From Acidimicrobiia bacterium (GTDB lineage: Bacteria; Actinomycetota; Acidimicrobiia; Acidimicrobiales; AC-14): DNA of 44,119 nt. Under the pieces are notes generated by a model. That model saw only the letters and a program-made list of their open reading frames with translations. It searched no databases and was not told the origin of the DNA. The DNA lies in contig JAHFUP010000037.1 in the NCBI GenBank assembly GCA_023265025.1, positions 1 to 44,119 of the forward strand, in the 5' to 3' direction. Positions within the stretch are counted from its first letter, which is position 1, and each line of letters opens with the position of its first letter. The translations under genes and the position numbers were made by a program. Shown here piece by piece: positions 1 through 7,037 of the stretch.

Positions 1-180
1 CGGGCCCGTGAGGTCCTGCTCGCCAACCGGGCCACCCTGGACCAGCTGGCCCACGCCCTCATGGAGCAGGAGAGCCTGGAGGGCGACGCCCTCGACGACC
101 TGCTGCTCAACGTCACGAGCGTGCCGGCTGCGGGCCCCGACACCACGCCGGCCGGCGCCGGCGCCAGCACGGGGGCCTAG
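1..180 (+). CDS. ftsH: FtsH membrane AAA+ zinc protease, C-terminal fragment (5' partial)
   Basis: The window opens inside a reading frame (frame 1) that ends with TAG at 178-180. The 59 visible residues are the extreme C terminus of an M41-type protease. They contain the helix LLANRATLDQLAHALMEQES followed by a leucine- and acid-rich LEGDALDDLL stretch, which resembles the end of the FtsH peptidase domain, and then an Ala/Thr/Pro/Gly-rich tail. FtsH degrades misfolded membrane proteins and regulatory proteins at the inner face of the membrane. The ATPase and HEXXH zinc site lie upstream, outside the window. Identification rests on the C-terminal motif only. Confidence 0.75.
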   Translation, partial: RAREVLLANRATLDQLAHALMEQESLEGDALDDLLLNVTSVPAAGPDTTPAGAGASTGA

Positions 181-181
181 C

Positions 182-1537
182 GTGGCCGCCGCCGACCCGA
201 CCCGTTGCGCCTACCACCGCCGGCGGCCCAAGGTGACGACGTGCGGCACGTGCGGCAACCCCATCTGCGCCGAGTGCATCGTCCACACCGGCGTGGGGGT
301 CAAGTGCCGGCGGTGCACGGGGGTCAAGTCGGCGGCGCCGTCCAGGGCGGCGAAGTCCGAGCGGGAGTTGGTGACGGCGTCGGCGGCGCCGGCGCCGGCC
401 GCGGCCGGTGGCCGGGCGCCTGCGGGTGGCGGCCGCAAGCCCTGGGCCGTTCCCCTCGTCGGTGCCGGCGTGGTCGTGCTGCTCGTCGCCGCCTTCGGCC
501 TGCTCTCCCGCGACTCCGGCCCATCGACCACCGAGGCAGTCGAGTCTGCCGGAGCCGGAGAGCCGACGGAGCGGGTCACGGAGTTCATCGGCGCCGGCGG
601 CCAGCGTATCGGCGGCACCCTGACGCTCCCCGCCCTTGACGAGGGGGGGACGGCGCCGGCGGTGCTCATCATCCCCGGCCTCGGCGCCATCGACCGGAAC
701 TCTCTCGTTGCCGCCAACCCGCCCGACGCGCTGCGCGACGCCCTCGTGTCGAGCATCGGGCCCAGTGGCCTGTCCTCGGCCGACCCGCTCTACAAGGACC
801 TGAGCGAATCGCTGGCCAATGCCGGCGTGGCCAGCTTCCGCTACGAGAAGCGCGGCACCAAGCCGATCCCGCTCAAGGACGGACAGAAGCTGTCCTTCGA
901 CGACGAGGTGGCCGACGCCCGGGCCGCCCTCGACCTCCTGGGCAAGCGGGCCGAAGTGGGAACCGCCCCCATCGTCGTCCTCGGCCACGACACCGGCGGC
1001 GTGGTCGCCATGCGCATCGCCGCCGGCAACACGCGGGTGAAGGCGGTCGTGGTGGTGTCGACGCCGGCCCGGCCGTACGGGGAGGTGCTGGCCACCGACA
1101 TGGCCCGGGCCCGGGGCCCCGCCGTCGGCGACGCCTTCCGCGCCGCCATGGCGACCTTGGCGTCCACCGGCACCGCCCCTCCGGCCGACACCCTGCCGGA
1201 CATTCTGCGGCCCGTCTTCTCCCCGGGCCAGGACGCCTACCTGAAGAGCCTGTTCGCCCTCGACGCCACCGCCGAGGTCGGGAAGCTGTCGGTGCCCGTG
1301 CTTCAGGTGCGCGGCGGCGCCGACCCGGCCGTGACCGCGGCCGACACCGACAAGCTGTCCGCCTCCGTGCGCCTGAGCGGCCAGGTGATGGTGGCCAGCT
1401 CCCAGGCCGACCACAACCTGGCCCTCGCCGGCCCGGGACACGAGCACAGCAACACCGCCACCGCCCCGACGGTCCAGCGCGACACCGACACCCGCTCCGC
1501 GCTTACTGCGTGGGTGAAGACGCAATTTGCCGGCTGA
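182..1537 (+). CDS. Membrane-anchored alpha/beta hydrolase with N-terminal B-box-like zinc finger
   Basis: A protein of 451 residues starting at GTG 182, one base after the ftsH stop, so probably co-transcribed with it. The first ~45 residues contain Cys/His pairs (CAYH, CGTC, CAEC, CRRC) in a B-box-like zinc-finger arrangement. An Ala/Gly/Pro linker and one membrane segment (about residues 87-109) follow, so the hydrolase domain (about 135-451) should lie outside the cell. That domain has the alpha/beta fold: an oxyanion-side strand VLIIPGLG, the nucleophile elbow LGHDTGG, a likely acid in GGADPAV and a likely histidine in ADHNL. The nucleophile position is Asp270 rather than the serine usual for esterases. 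Asp at the elbow is typical of haloalkane dehalogenases and epoxide hydrolases. The substrate is unknown. The same frame is open upstream from base 8, but that overlaps ftsH. Confidence 0.75.
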   Translation: MAAADPTRCAYHRRRPKVTTCGTCGNPICAECIVHTGVGVKCRRCTGVKSAAPSRAAKSERELVTASAAPAPAAAGGRAPAGGGRKPWAVPLVGAGVVVLLVAAFGLLSRDSGPSTTEAVESAGAGEPTERVTEFIGAGGQRIGGTLTLPALDEGGTAPAVLIIPGLGAIDRNSLVAANPPDALRDALVSSIGPSGLSSADPLYKDLSESLANAGVASFRYEKRGTKPIPLKDGQKLSFDDEVADARAALDLLGKRAEVGTAPIVVLGHDTGGVVAMRIAAGNTRVKAVVVVSTPARPYGEVLATDMARARGPAVGDAFRAAMATLASTGTAPPADTLPDILRPVFSPGQDAYLKSLFALDATAEVGKLSVPVLQVRGGADPAVTAADTDKLSASVRLSGQVMVASSQADHNLALAGPGHEHSNTATAPTVQRDTDTRSALTAWVKTQFAG

Positions 1538-1588
1538 CCCTCAGATCTCCGCAATGCACCCAGTCAATCCAAACGAAGGGAATCGCTC

Positions 1589-3310
1589 ATGACAAAGAGG
1601 TCGTTCGGTGTCCGAATGGCGACGGTGGTCGGTGCCAGCGTCCTTCTTGTCCAAGGGGTGTCGTTCGGCGCCGGTACGGCGCCGATGGGGCTGACGACCC
1701 CCGTGCAGGCGACCAAGACCAATCTGGATCCCGGGCGCATGTACAGCACCCCGACCTTCGCCGTGGACCCGGGGAACTCGCTGCGCATCGTCGCCGCCGC
1801 GGCGGACCTCCGTTCCCGGCGGTGTGACGTGATGCGGTCCCTCGACGGTGGTACGTCCTGGACGATGCTCGAGGCGTCGCCCGCCCTGGCGTCCTACCCC
1901 TTCTGCTCCCAGAGCCAGGGCGGCGTCATCCAGGCGCCGATGGCCTTCGGCCGCAATGGCACCCTCTACATGGCGACCGGCGGCTGGGACGACCAGGACG
2001 GCGCCCGCGCCTCCGGCGCCATTGTGATGGCCCGGTCCACCAACCTGGGCGACACGTGGGAGAGCACCCTCGTCTACAACGCCCGGGGCAAGACCGGCGA
2101 CGCGGCAGAGAACGTCCGGCCGGCCCAGGGCCTGGTCGTCGACACCAAGCACGGCAGCGACGACATCGTCGTCGTCAGCTTCAACGTGTCCAAGCCCAAC
2201 AGCGCCGCCCCCAACGCAGTGCCGAACCTGCCCATGGTCGCGGTGTCCCGTGACGGCGGCCGCAACTTCGAGCCTCCGACGGACCTGTCGGCCGGCCAGT
2301 TCGACGCCGCCCCCGTACGCCAGCAGGCCCTGACGTCGCGGACCACCGTGACCCTGGCCCCCGGGGTCACCACCACCAGCACCACCGCCCCGCCGGCCGG
2401 CTCCAAGGCGGCGCAGCCCGACCAGGCCGCCAACTTCGGGGGCAGCAACGCCCGCCTGGCCTCCGACGGCCAGGGCACGTTGTACGCCCTCTGGAACTCC
2501 GGCGCCTCCAACATCACGCCGGCGCCGCCCGCGGGCCGGTTCCTCTCCAAGTCCACCGACGGCGGCAAGACGTGGACGACCACCCAGACCATGCCGTTCT
2601 CCTACGACAACGCCGGGGCCCGCTTCGCAGTGAGCAGCAAGGGCGTGCTGCACATGGTGTACCAGCGCAACCCGAAGCCCGACCTCAACGGCTACGGCGA
2701 GGTCTATCACCAGGCCTCGACCGACGGCGGCAAGTCCTGGAGCGAGCCCAAGGTCCTGAGCGACGACAACGAGGCGGAGCTGAAGGTGCAGGTCATCCCG
2801 AACGTCAGCGTGGCCCCGAATGGCCGGGTGGACGCCGTCTGGTGGGACACCCGTGACGACCCGGGCACCCGTTCGAACGACGTCTACTACAGCTACAGCA
2901 CCGACGACGGGCGCACCTGGAGTGCCAACAAGCGCATCACCGACCAGAGCGTCGACCGGAAGGTCGGGGTATGGGGCGCCAACTACGACATCACCTCGCC
3001 GCCCGCGGTGTTCTCCAGCAACGCCTACGCCATCTTCGGCTGGGACGACACCCGGGCCACGCCGGCGAGCTACACCATTCCGATCAACGGCGAGTATGGC
3101 GCCGGCATCCAGGACGTCTACATCGCCGTCGCCCAGTTCGAGGTCCTGGGCCCGGCCAACAACGACACGGCCCGCGTCGTGCTGGCTGCGGTCGTCGGCC
3201 TCTTCGTCGTCGGCCTCATCCTGCTCGGCGTCGCGGTGACCGCCAAGCGTCGCGGCGCGGCGCCGCTGAAGGCGTCCTCCGGCGACACGACGAAGGCGAG
3301 GGTCGGCTGA
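1589..3310 (+). CDS. Exported BNR (Asp-box) beta-propeller protein with C-terminal membrane anchor
   Basis: A 573-residue protein from ATG 1589, preceded by a purine-rich site (cgaaggga). An N-terminal signal sequence (about 1-30, FGVRMATVVGASVLLVQG) is followed by a sialidase-type propeller. Six Asp-box-like motifs are visible: SLDGGTSW (84-91), STNLGDTW (150-157), SRDGGRNF (220-227), STDGGKTW (322-329), STDGGKSW (377-384) and STDDGRTW (437-444). A Thr-rich stretch (about 253-268) interrupts the propeller. A C-terminal membrane segment (about 535-557) ends in KRRG. Asp boxes mark the fold and do not prove sialidase activity; I see no convincing arginine triad. The protein should sit on the outer face of the membrane. 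Two further proteins of the same design lie at 5094-6563 and 8542-10083. Confidence 0.8.
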   Translation: MTKRSFGVRMATVVGASVLLVQGVSFGAGTAPMGLTTPVQATKTNLDPGRMYSTPTFAVDPGNSLRIVAAAADLRSRRCDVMRSLDGGTSWTMLEASPALASYPFCSQSQGGVIQAPMAFGRNGTLYMATGGWDDQDGARASGAIVMARSTNLGDTWESTLVYNARGKTGDAAENVRPAQGLVVDTKHGSDDIVVVSFNVSKPNSAAPNAVPNLPMVAVSRDGGRNFEPPTDLSAGQFDAAPVRQQALTSRTTVTLAPGVTTTSTTAPPAGSKAAQPDQAANFGGSNARLASDGQGTLYALWNSGASNITPAPPAGRFLSKSTDGGKTWTTTQTMPFSYDNAGARFAVSSKGVLHMVYQRNPKPDLNGYGEVYHQASTDGGKSWSEPKVLSDDNEAELKVQVIPNVSVAPNGRVDAVWWDTRDDPGTRSNDVYYSYSTDDGRTWSANKRITDQSVDRKVGVWGANYDITSPPAVFSSNAYAIFGWDDTRATPASYTIPINGEYGAGIQDVYIAVAQFEVLGPANNDTARVVLAAVVGLFVVGLILLGVAVTAKRRGAAPLKASSGDTTKARVG

Positions 3311-3352
3311 ACAGCCATCCTTCTCTGGGGCGGCCTACGCGCACCCCACGGC

Positions 3353-3382
3353 CCGCCCGGCACCCACTAGGGTGCCGGGCGG
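3353..3382 (+). terminator. 13-bp perfect hairpin after the BNR gene, touching the next start codon
   Basis: Bases 3353-3365 (ccgcccggcaccc) pair perfectly with 3370-3382 around the 4-base loop acta. The hairpin lies 43 bases after the BNR stop and its last base is the G of the proposed GTG start (3382) of the solute-binding protein. It may be a terminator without a U-tract, or it may limit access to that start codon. A TAnnnT hexamer (tagggt, 3368-3373) lies 8 bases before the GTG and could drive a leaderless transcript. Confidence 0.5.
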
Positions 3383-4989
3383 TGTCGCGCCTCCGTTCCC
3401 TCATCGCCCTCCTCCTGCTCACCGCCCTCCTCGCCGCCGGCTGCTCCAGCGGCGGTGGCTCGGAGGAGACCGATGACGAGCCCGCCGAAGCCAGGGCCAC
3501 CGCGCAGGATCTCCGCGTCGCCGTAGGTGACGATCCGTTCATGGCGGGCAACCCGCCGGCGTTCGACATCGGCATCCGCACCAACGGGCCGAACCCGGGG
3601 ATCTTCGAGACCCTGACCCGCCTCAGCCCCACCTACGGGGTGGAGGCGGCCCTCGCCGAGCGATGGGAGACGCCCAACCCGAAGACGTGGCGCTTCTTCC
3701 TGCGCAAGAACGTCACCTTCCACAACGGCACCGCGTTCAACGCCGAGGCGGTCGTCGCCGCCCTGGACGGCTTCACCGGCCGCCAGACGCGGCCGCGGGG
3801 CCTGGACAAGGGCACGGCCAAGGCCACGTCCGACGACGTGGTCGAGATCAATCTGACCGCCGACAACGCCCGTTTGGCCGAGCAGCTGGCCAACCCGAAC
3901 ATGGCCATCCTGGCACCCGGCACCCGCCCCGGGTCGGGCGACACGCCGGAGACCACGCCCGTCGGCACGGGGCCGTTCAGCTTCGTGTCCTACGCCAAGG
4001 GCACCGAGCTCAAGATGAAGGCCAACGAGAAGTACTGGGATGGCAAGCCAGAGCTGCGCTCCCTGGCGTTCAAGTTCGGCCCGGAGAAGGACGCCAGCCG
4101 CCTGCTGGCCACCCGCCAGGTGGAGATCGCCGGCATGGTGGCCTACGCCAACCTGGCGTCGGTGTCGGGGCGCACCGACAAGAACGTGCAGTCCCGGCCG
4201 GGCCAGGCCGTCTACATGATCATGAACACCGGCGGGATCGACGAGTGGCAGGTCCTGAAGGACGACAACGTCCGCAAGGCGGTGGCCCAGACCATCGACC
4301 GCAACGAGGTGGTCAAGGCGGCCTGGGACGGCCACGGCGAGGACAGCGACACCCTCATTCCCGAGATCGTCCTCGGCGCCGACGCCGCCGACCGCGTGCG
4401 GCCGCCGCCGCTGAACCGCAACGAGGCCAAGAAGTCCCTCGACGCCGCCGGCTGGATGCCCACGCTGCCCAACGGCATGCGGGCCAAGGCCGGCCGGCCA
4501 TTGGTCCTCCGGCTCCTCCTGTCCCGCGCCACTGACCAGACCAAGGCGGCGGAGAACATCAAGTCGCAGCTGGCCGAGGTCGGTATCGGCATGGAGGTCC
4601 AGGACCCGGGCACCGACCCGCCGGCGACGAAGGTGAACAATGCCACGTTCGACATGTACCTCGACGTCCGGGCCCAGGACGACGCCAACCCGTGCGCGCT
4701 CTGCCGCTTCTTCACCATCCGCCCGGGCGGCCAGCTCAGCTTCTCGGCGTCGGTCGGTGGCGGGCCCAAGGTCGACGACGCCTATGACCGCATCTTCGCC
4801 GCGCCGTCCATCGACACCGCCCGGCGCACGGCGGCCGACATCATGCAGGTCGTCACCGCCGAGCGCATCACCGCGGTCTCCATCGCCTCGCTCCGGACCG
4901 AGTGGCTGATCTCGCCCCGGGTGCGGGGCTTCGAACCCTCGGTGCTCACGGGTGACCAGCGCTGGGAGGGCGTGTTCCTGACGGTGTGA
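3382..4989 (+). CDS. ABC transporter family 5 solute-binding lipoprotein
   Basis: A 535-residue protein from GTG 3382. This start was chosen because it gives a compact lipoprotein signal (MSRLRSLIALLLLTALLAAG with Cys21), whereas the frame open upstream overlaps the BNR gene. The body matches the SBP_bac_5 (oligopeptide/nickel) family. It has an N-terminal stretch FETLTRLSPTYGVEAALAE, a WRFFLRKNVTFHNGT strand typical of the family, and a total length of 500-plus residues. These proteins deliver peptides, nickel or other solutes to an ABC permease. No permease or ATPase of the Opp/Dpp type is adjacent, so it is an orphan receptor here. The gene ends with TGA overlapping an upstream GTG of the next frame. 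The ligand cannot be deduced from sequence. Confidence 0.85.
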   Translation: MSRLRSLIALLLLTALLAAGCSSGGGSEETDDEPAEARATAQDLRVAVGDDPFMAGNPPAFDIGIRTNGPNPGIFETLTRLSPTYGVEAALAERWETPNPKTWRFFLRKNVTFHNGTAFNAEAVVAALDGFTGRQTRPRGLDKGTAKATSDDVVEINLTADNARLAEQLANPNMAILAPGTRPGSGDTPETTPVGTGPFSFVSYAKGTELKMKANEKYWDGKPELRSLAFKFGPEKDASRLLATRQVEIAGMVAYANLASVSGRTDKNVQSRPGQAVYMIMNTGGIDEWQVLKDDNVRKAVAQTIDRNEVVKAAWDGHGEDSDTLIPEIVLGADAADRVRPPPLNRNEAKKSLDAAGWMPTLPNGMRAKAGRPLVLRLLLSRATDQTKAAENIKSQLAEVGIGMEVQDPGTDPPATKVNNATFDMYLDVRAQDDANPCALCRFFTIRPGGQLSFSASVGGGPKVDDAYDRIFAAPSIDTARRTAADIMQVVTAERITAVSIASLRTEWLISPRVRGFEPSVLTGDQRWEGVFLTV

Positions 4990-5096
4990 GCGAGCACGCC
5001 GGCCGGGAGGCCCGGCGAGCGCAGCGACCAGGAGGCGCGGTGGGCGAGCACGCCGGCCGGGAGGGCCGGCGAGCGCAGCGACCAGGAGGCGCGGTG
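4990..5096 (+). repeat. Two tandem copies of a 54-bp GC-rich unit carrying a Shine-Dalgarno site and GTG
   Basis: Copy 1 begins at about 4990 and copy 2 at about 5044. They are identical apart from one clear substitution (c at 5011, g at 5065). Each copy ends in aggaggcgcggtg, a ribosome-binding site followed by GTG (5040 and 5094). Because 54 is a multiple of 3, both GTGs and the GTG at 4986 are in the same frame as the following BNR gene. The unit has alternating ccggccggg/cccggcg blocks that could fold. Confidence 0.85.
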
Positions 5097-6563
5097 ATCC
5101 CGCTGGCGGGGGCCGCGTGCCTGCTCGGCCTGGTGCTGATGGTGCTCGGCTTCCAGCCGGGGCCGGCCCGCCTCCGCCCGGCGACGCCCGACTTCGTCAA
5201 TACCGACCGGCCCGGCATCAACGCCCACAACTCGCCGTCGGTCGCGGTGAACCCGGTCCAGCCCGCCATGATCGCGCTGGCCGACCGGATCGACACCCCG
5301 CGGTTCTCGTGCTCGGTGTCGCTCTCCACCACCGGTGGGGACAGCTGGAGGCCGCTCACCCTCCCGCTCCCCGTGGAGGCCCCGAATTGCCACCAGCCCG
5401 ACGTCGTCTTCGACGCCGCCGGCCGGCTGCTGGTCCTGTACACCGCCACCGGCGGCCGGTTCAACCAGCCGGTCGGCGTGTGGCTCCAGCGCTACGCCGG
5501 CGATGCCACCGACGGTCCGCCGGTCCGGGTGGCGCCGGCCGAGGCGTTCCACGCCCGCATGGCCGTCGACGGCGCCCGGGTGTGGGTGACGTGGGTCCAG
5601 GCCGACGGGGCGGCCGACAAGCCGCTGGGCTTCGGCACCACGCCGGCGCCGGTCCGCCTGGCCCGCTCGGTCGACGGGGGTGCCACGTTCTCGCCCCCCG
5701 TCACCGTGAGCGAGGGCCGGCGCGCCGTCCAGCCTGCACCCGTCGTCGTCGACGGCCGGCTGGTGGTCGGCGCCCTCGACCTGGCCGGCGACTTCGTCGA
5801 CTATGAGGCCCGCCACGGCGGCCAGGGCGGCTCGCCGCCGGAGGACCGCTGGCGGGTGGTGTCGTGGACCTCGACCGACGGCGGGTCCACCTTCGGCCCG
5901 CCGGTCACCGTGGCCGGCGACATCGAGGCGCCGGCCCGCATCATCGTGAACCTGGCGCCGGCGCCGAGCTTCGCCGCCGACCGGAGTCGCCCCGGGCGGG
6001 TGTACGCCACCTGGGACGCGGGCCGGGGCGACGGTCGCGATGTGTTCCTGGCCCGGTCCGACGACGCCGGCGCCACCTGGACGGCCCCGGTCGCCGTGGC
6101 CGCCGGGCCGAGGGGCCAGTTCCTCCCCGCGGTCGGCGTGTCGCCCGGGGGGCGGGTCGACGTGGTCTTCTACGACCGCGGCGCCGACCCCGACGACGTG
6201 CGGGCCCAGGTCACGATGGCGTCCTCGTCCGACGCCGGCCGCACGTTCCGCACCGCCACGCTCTCCGACGCGCCGTTCGACACCCGCATCGGGTTCGGGA
6301 GCCTCCAGGGCATCCCCGTCCTCGGCAGCCGGTTGGCCGTCCTGTCGGGTACCGACCGGGCGCTGGCCTTCTGGTCCGACACCAGCCGGGGCACGATCGA
6401 CGACAACGTCCAGGACCTGGCCGGCGTGCGCGTCGACGTCGAGGACGCCGGCCGCCGCCGGCCGGCGATCATGGTCGCCGGGGCGCTACTTCTTGGCCTT
6501 GGCGGCGGGCTGGCTGCTGTCCTCCGCCTCCGACCAGGTCACCGTCGACCACAGCAGGCCTAG
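5094..6563 (+). CDS. Second exported BNR (Asp-box) propeller protein with C-terminal membrane segment
   Basis: I place the start at GTG 5094, where AGGAGG precedes the codon and a hydrophobic signal (IPLAGAACLLGLVLMVLG) begins at once. This gives 489 residues. The frame is also open from GTG 4986 through the tandem repeat, which would add 36 Arg/Gly-rich residues ahead of the signal and is less plausible. Asp-box-like motifs include STTGGDSW, SVDGGATF, STDGGSTF, SDDAGATW and SSDAGRTF. The C terminus has a membrane segment (AIMVAGALLLGLGGGLAAVL) followed by basic residues. Fold and topology therefore match 1589-3310 and 8542-10083. The last 78 bases overlap the convergent gene at 6486-7037. 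The function is unknown; the propeller may bind ligands or proteins outside the cell. Confidence 0.75.
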   Translation: MIPLAGAACLLGLVLMVLGFQPGPARLRPATPDFVNTDRPGINAHNSPSVAVNPVQPAMIALADRIDTPRFSCSVSLSTTGGDSWRPLTLPLPVEAPNCHQPDVVFDAAGRLLVLYTATGGRFNQPVGVWLQRYAGDATDGPPVRVAPAEAFHARMAVDGARVWVTWVQADGAADKPLGFGTTPAPVRLARSVDGGATFSPPVTVSEGRRAVQPAPVVVDGRLVVGALDLAGDFVDYEARHGGQGGSPPEDRWRVVSWTSTDGGSTFGPPVTVAGDIEAPARIIVNLAPAPSFAADRSRPGRVYATWDAGRGDGRDVFLARSDDAGATWTAPVAVAAGPRGQFLPAVGVSPGGRVDVVFYDRGADPDDVRAQVTMASSSDAGRTFRTATLSDAPFDTRIGFGSLQGIPVLGSRLAVLSGTDRALAFWSDTSRGTIDDNVQDLAGVRVDVEDAGRRRPAIMVAGALLLGLGGGLAAVLRLRPGHRRPQQA

Positions 6564-7037
6564 GCCGAACACGGCCAGGGCCGAGGAGAAGTGGTAGATC
6601 GTGGCTGCCCACGACGCCGCATCGGGCCCACCCCGGAGCGTCTGGGCCACCAACGGGATGTGGGTGGCCATCATCCACAATCCGGCCAGCAGCACGGCCA
6701 TGCCGGCGATGAGGCGCAGGGCGCCCGGGCCCTGCGGCCGCCGGCCGGCCAGGATCCCGACGACCGAGGCCAGCAGGACCAGGATGGCCGGGATGATGTG
6801 GTCGGCGACCTCCTTGGAGGCGTCGACGGAGAGCTTGGGGCCGCTGTACTGGGGTAGCGACGCCCACAGGGCCACGCCCAGGCCGACCAGGGGCAGGAGC
6901 CGGGCCAGGTCGGGCCCGGCCGGCGGGGGGGGTGCGGCCTTCGATCCCTTTGGCGATCCCTTGCTGCCACTCGATCCCTTGCTGGCGCTCGAGCCCTTGG
7001 GCCGCGTCTTCGCCGGCGTGGCGCGGCCCTTCGCCAT
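6486..7037 (-). CDS. Four-helix membrane protein with Lys/Ser-rich N terminus
   Basis: A 183-residue protein of no family I recognise. Residues 1-35 are basic and low in complexity, with repeated KGSS/SKGS units. About four membrane segments follow (LARLLPLVGLGVALWASL, IIPAILVLLASVVGILAG, LRLIAGMAVLLAGLWMMA, and a last one around IYHFSSALAVFGLGLLW), then a short Lys-rich tail. Its ATG lies directly after the stop of the Sec-containing ATPase gene (7038), so it is the last gene of the operon 10083 to 6486. The cytoplasmic basic tail could contact the ATPases or the membrane surface, which is inference only. Its 3' end overlaps the convergent BNR gene by 78 bases. Confidence 0.7.
   Translation of the reverse strand: MAKGRATPAKTRPKGSSASKGSSGSKGSPKGSKAAPPPPAGPDLARLLPLVGLGVALWASLPQYSGPKLSVDASKEVADHIIPAILVLLASVVGILAGRRPQGPGALRLIAGMAVLLAGLWMMATHIPLVAQTLRGGPDAASWAATIYHFSSALAVFGLGLLWSTVTWSEAEDSSQPAAKAKK

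Noticed and set aside
113-1525. Long antisense ORFs opposite genes (for example 113-1525, 1541-2710, 16241-18019, 28639-30429)
   Set aside because: They are low-complexity Gly/Arg/His/Val-rich translations expected opposite GC-rich genes, without conserved motifs. The opposite strand encodes recognisable proteins.
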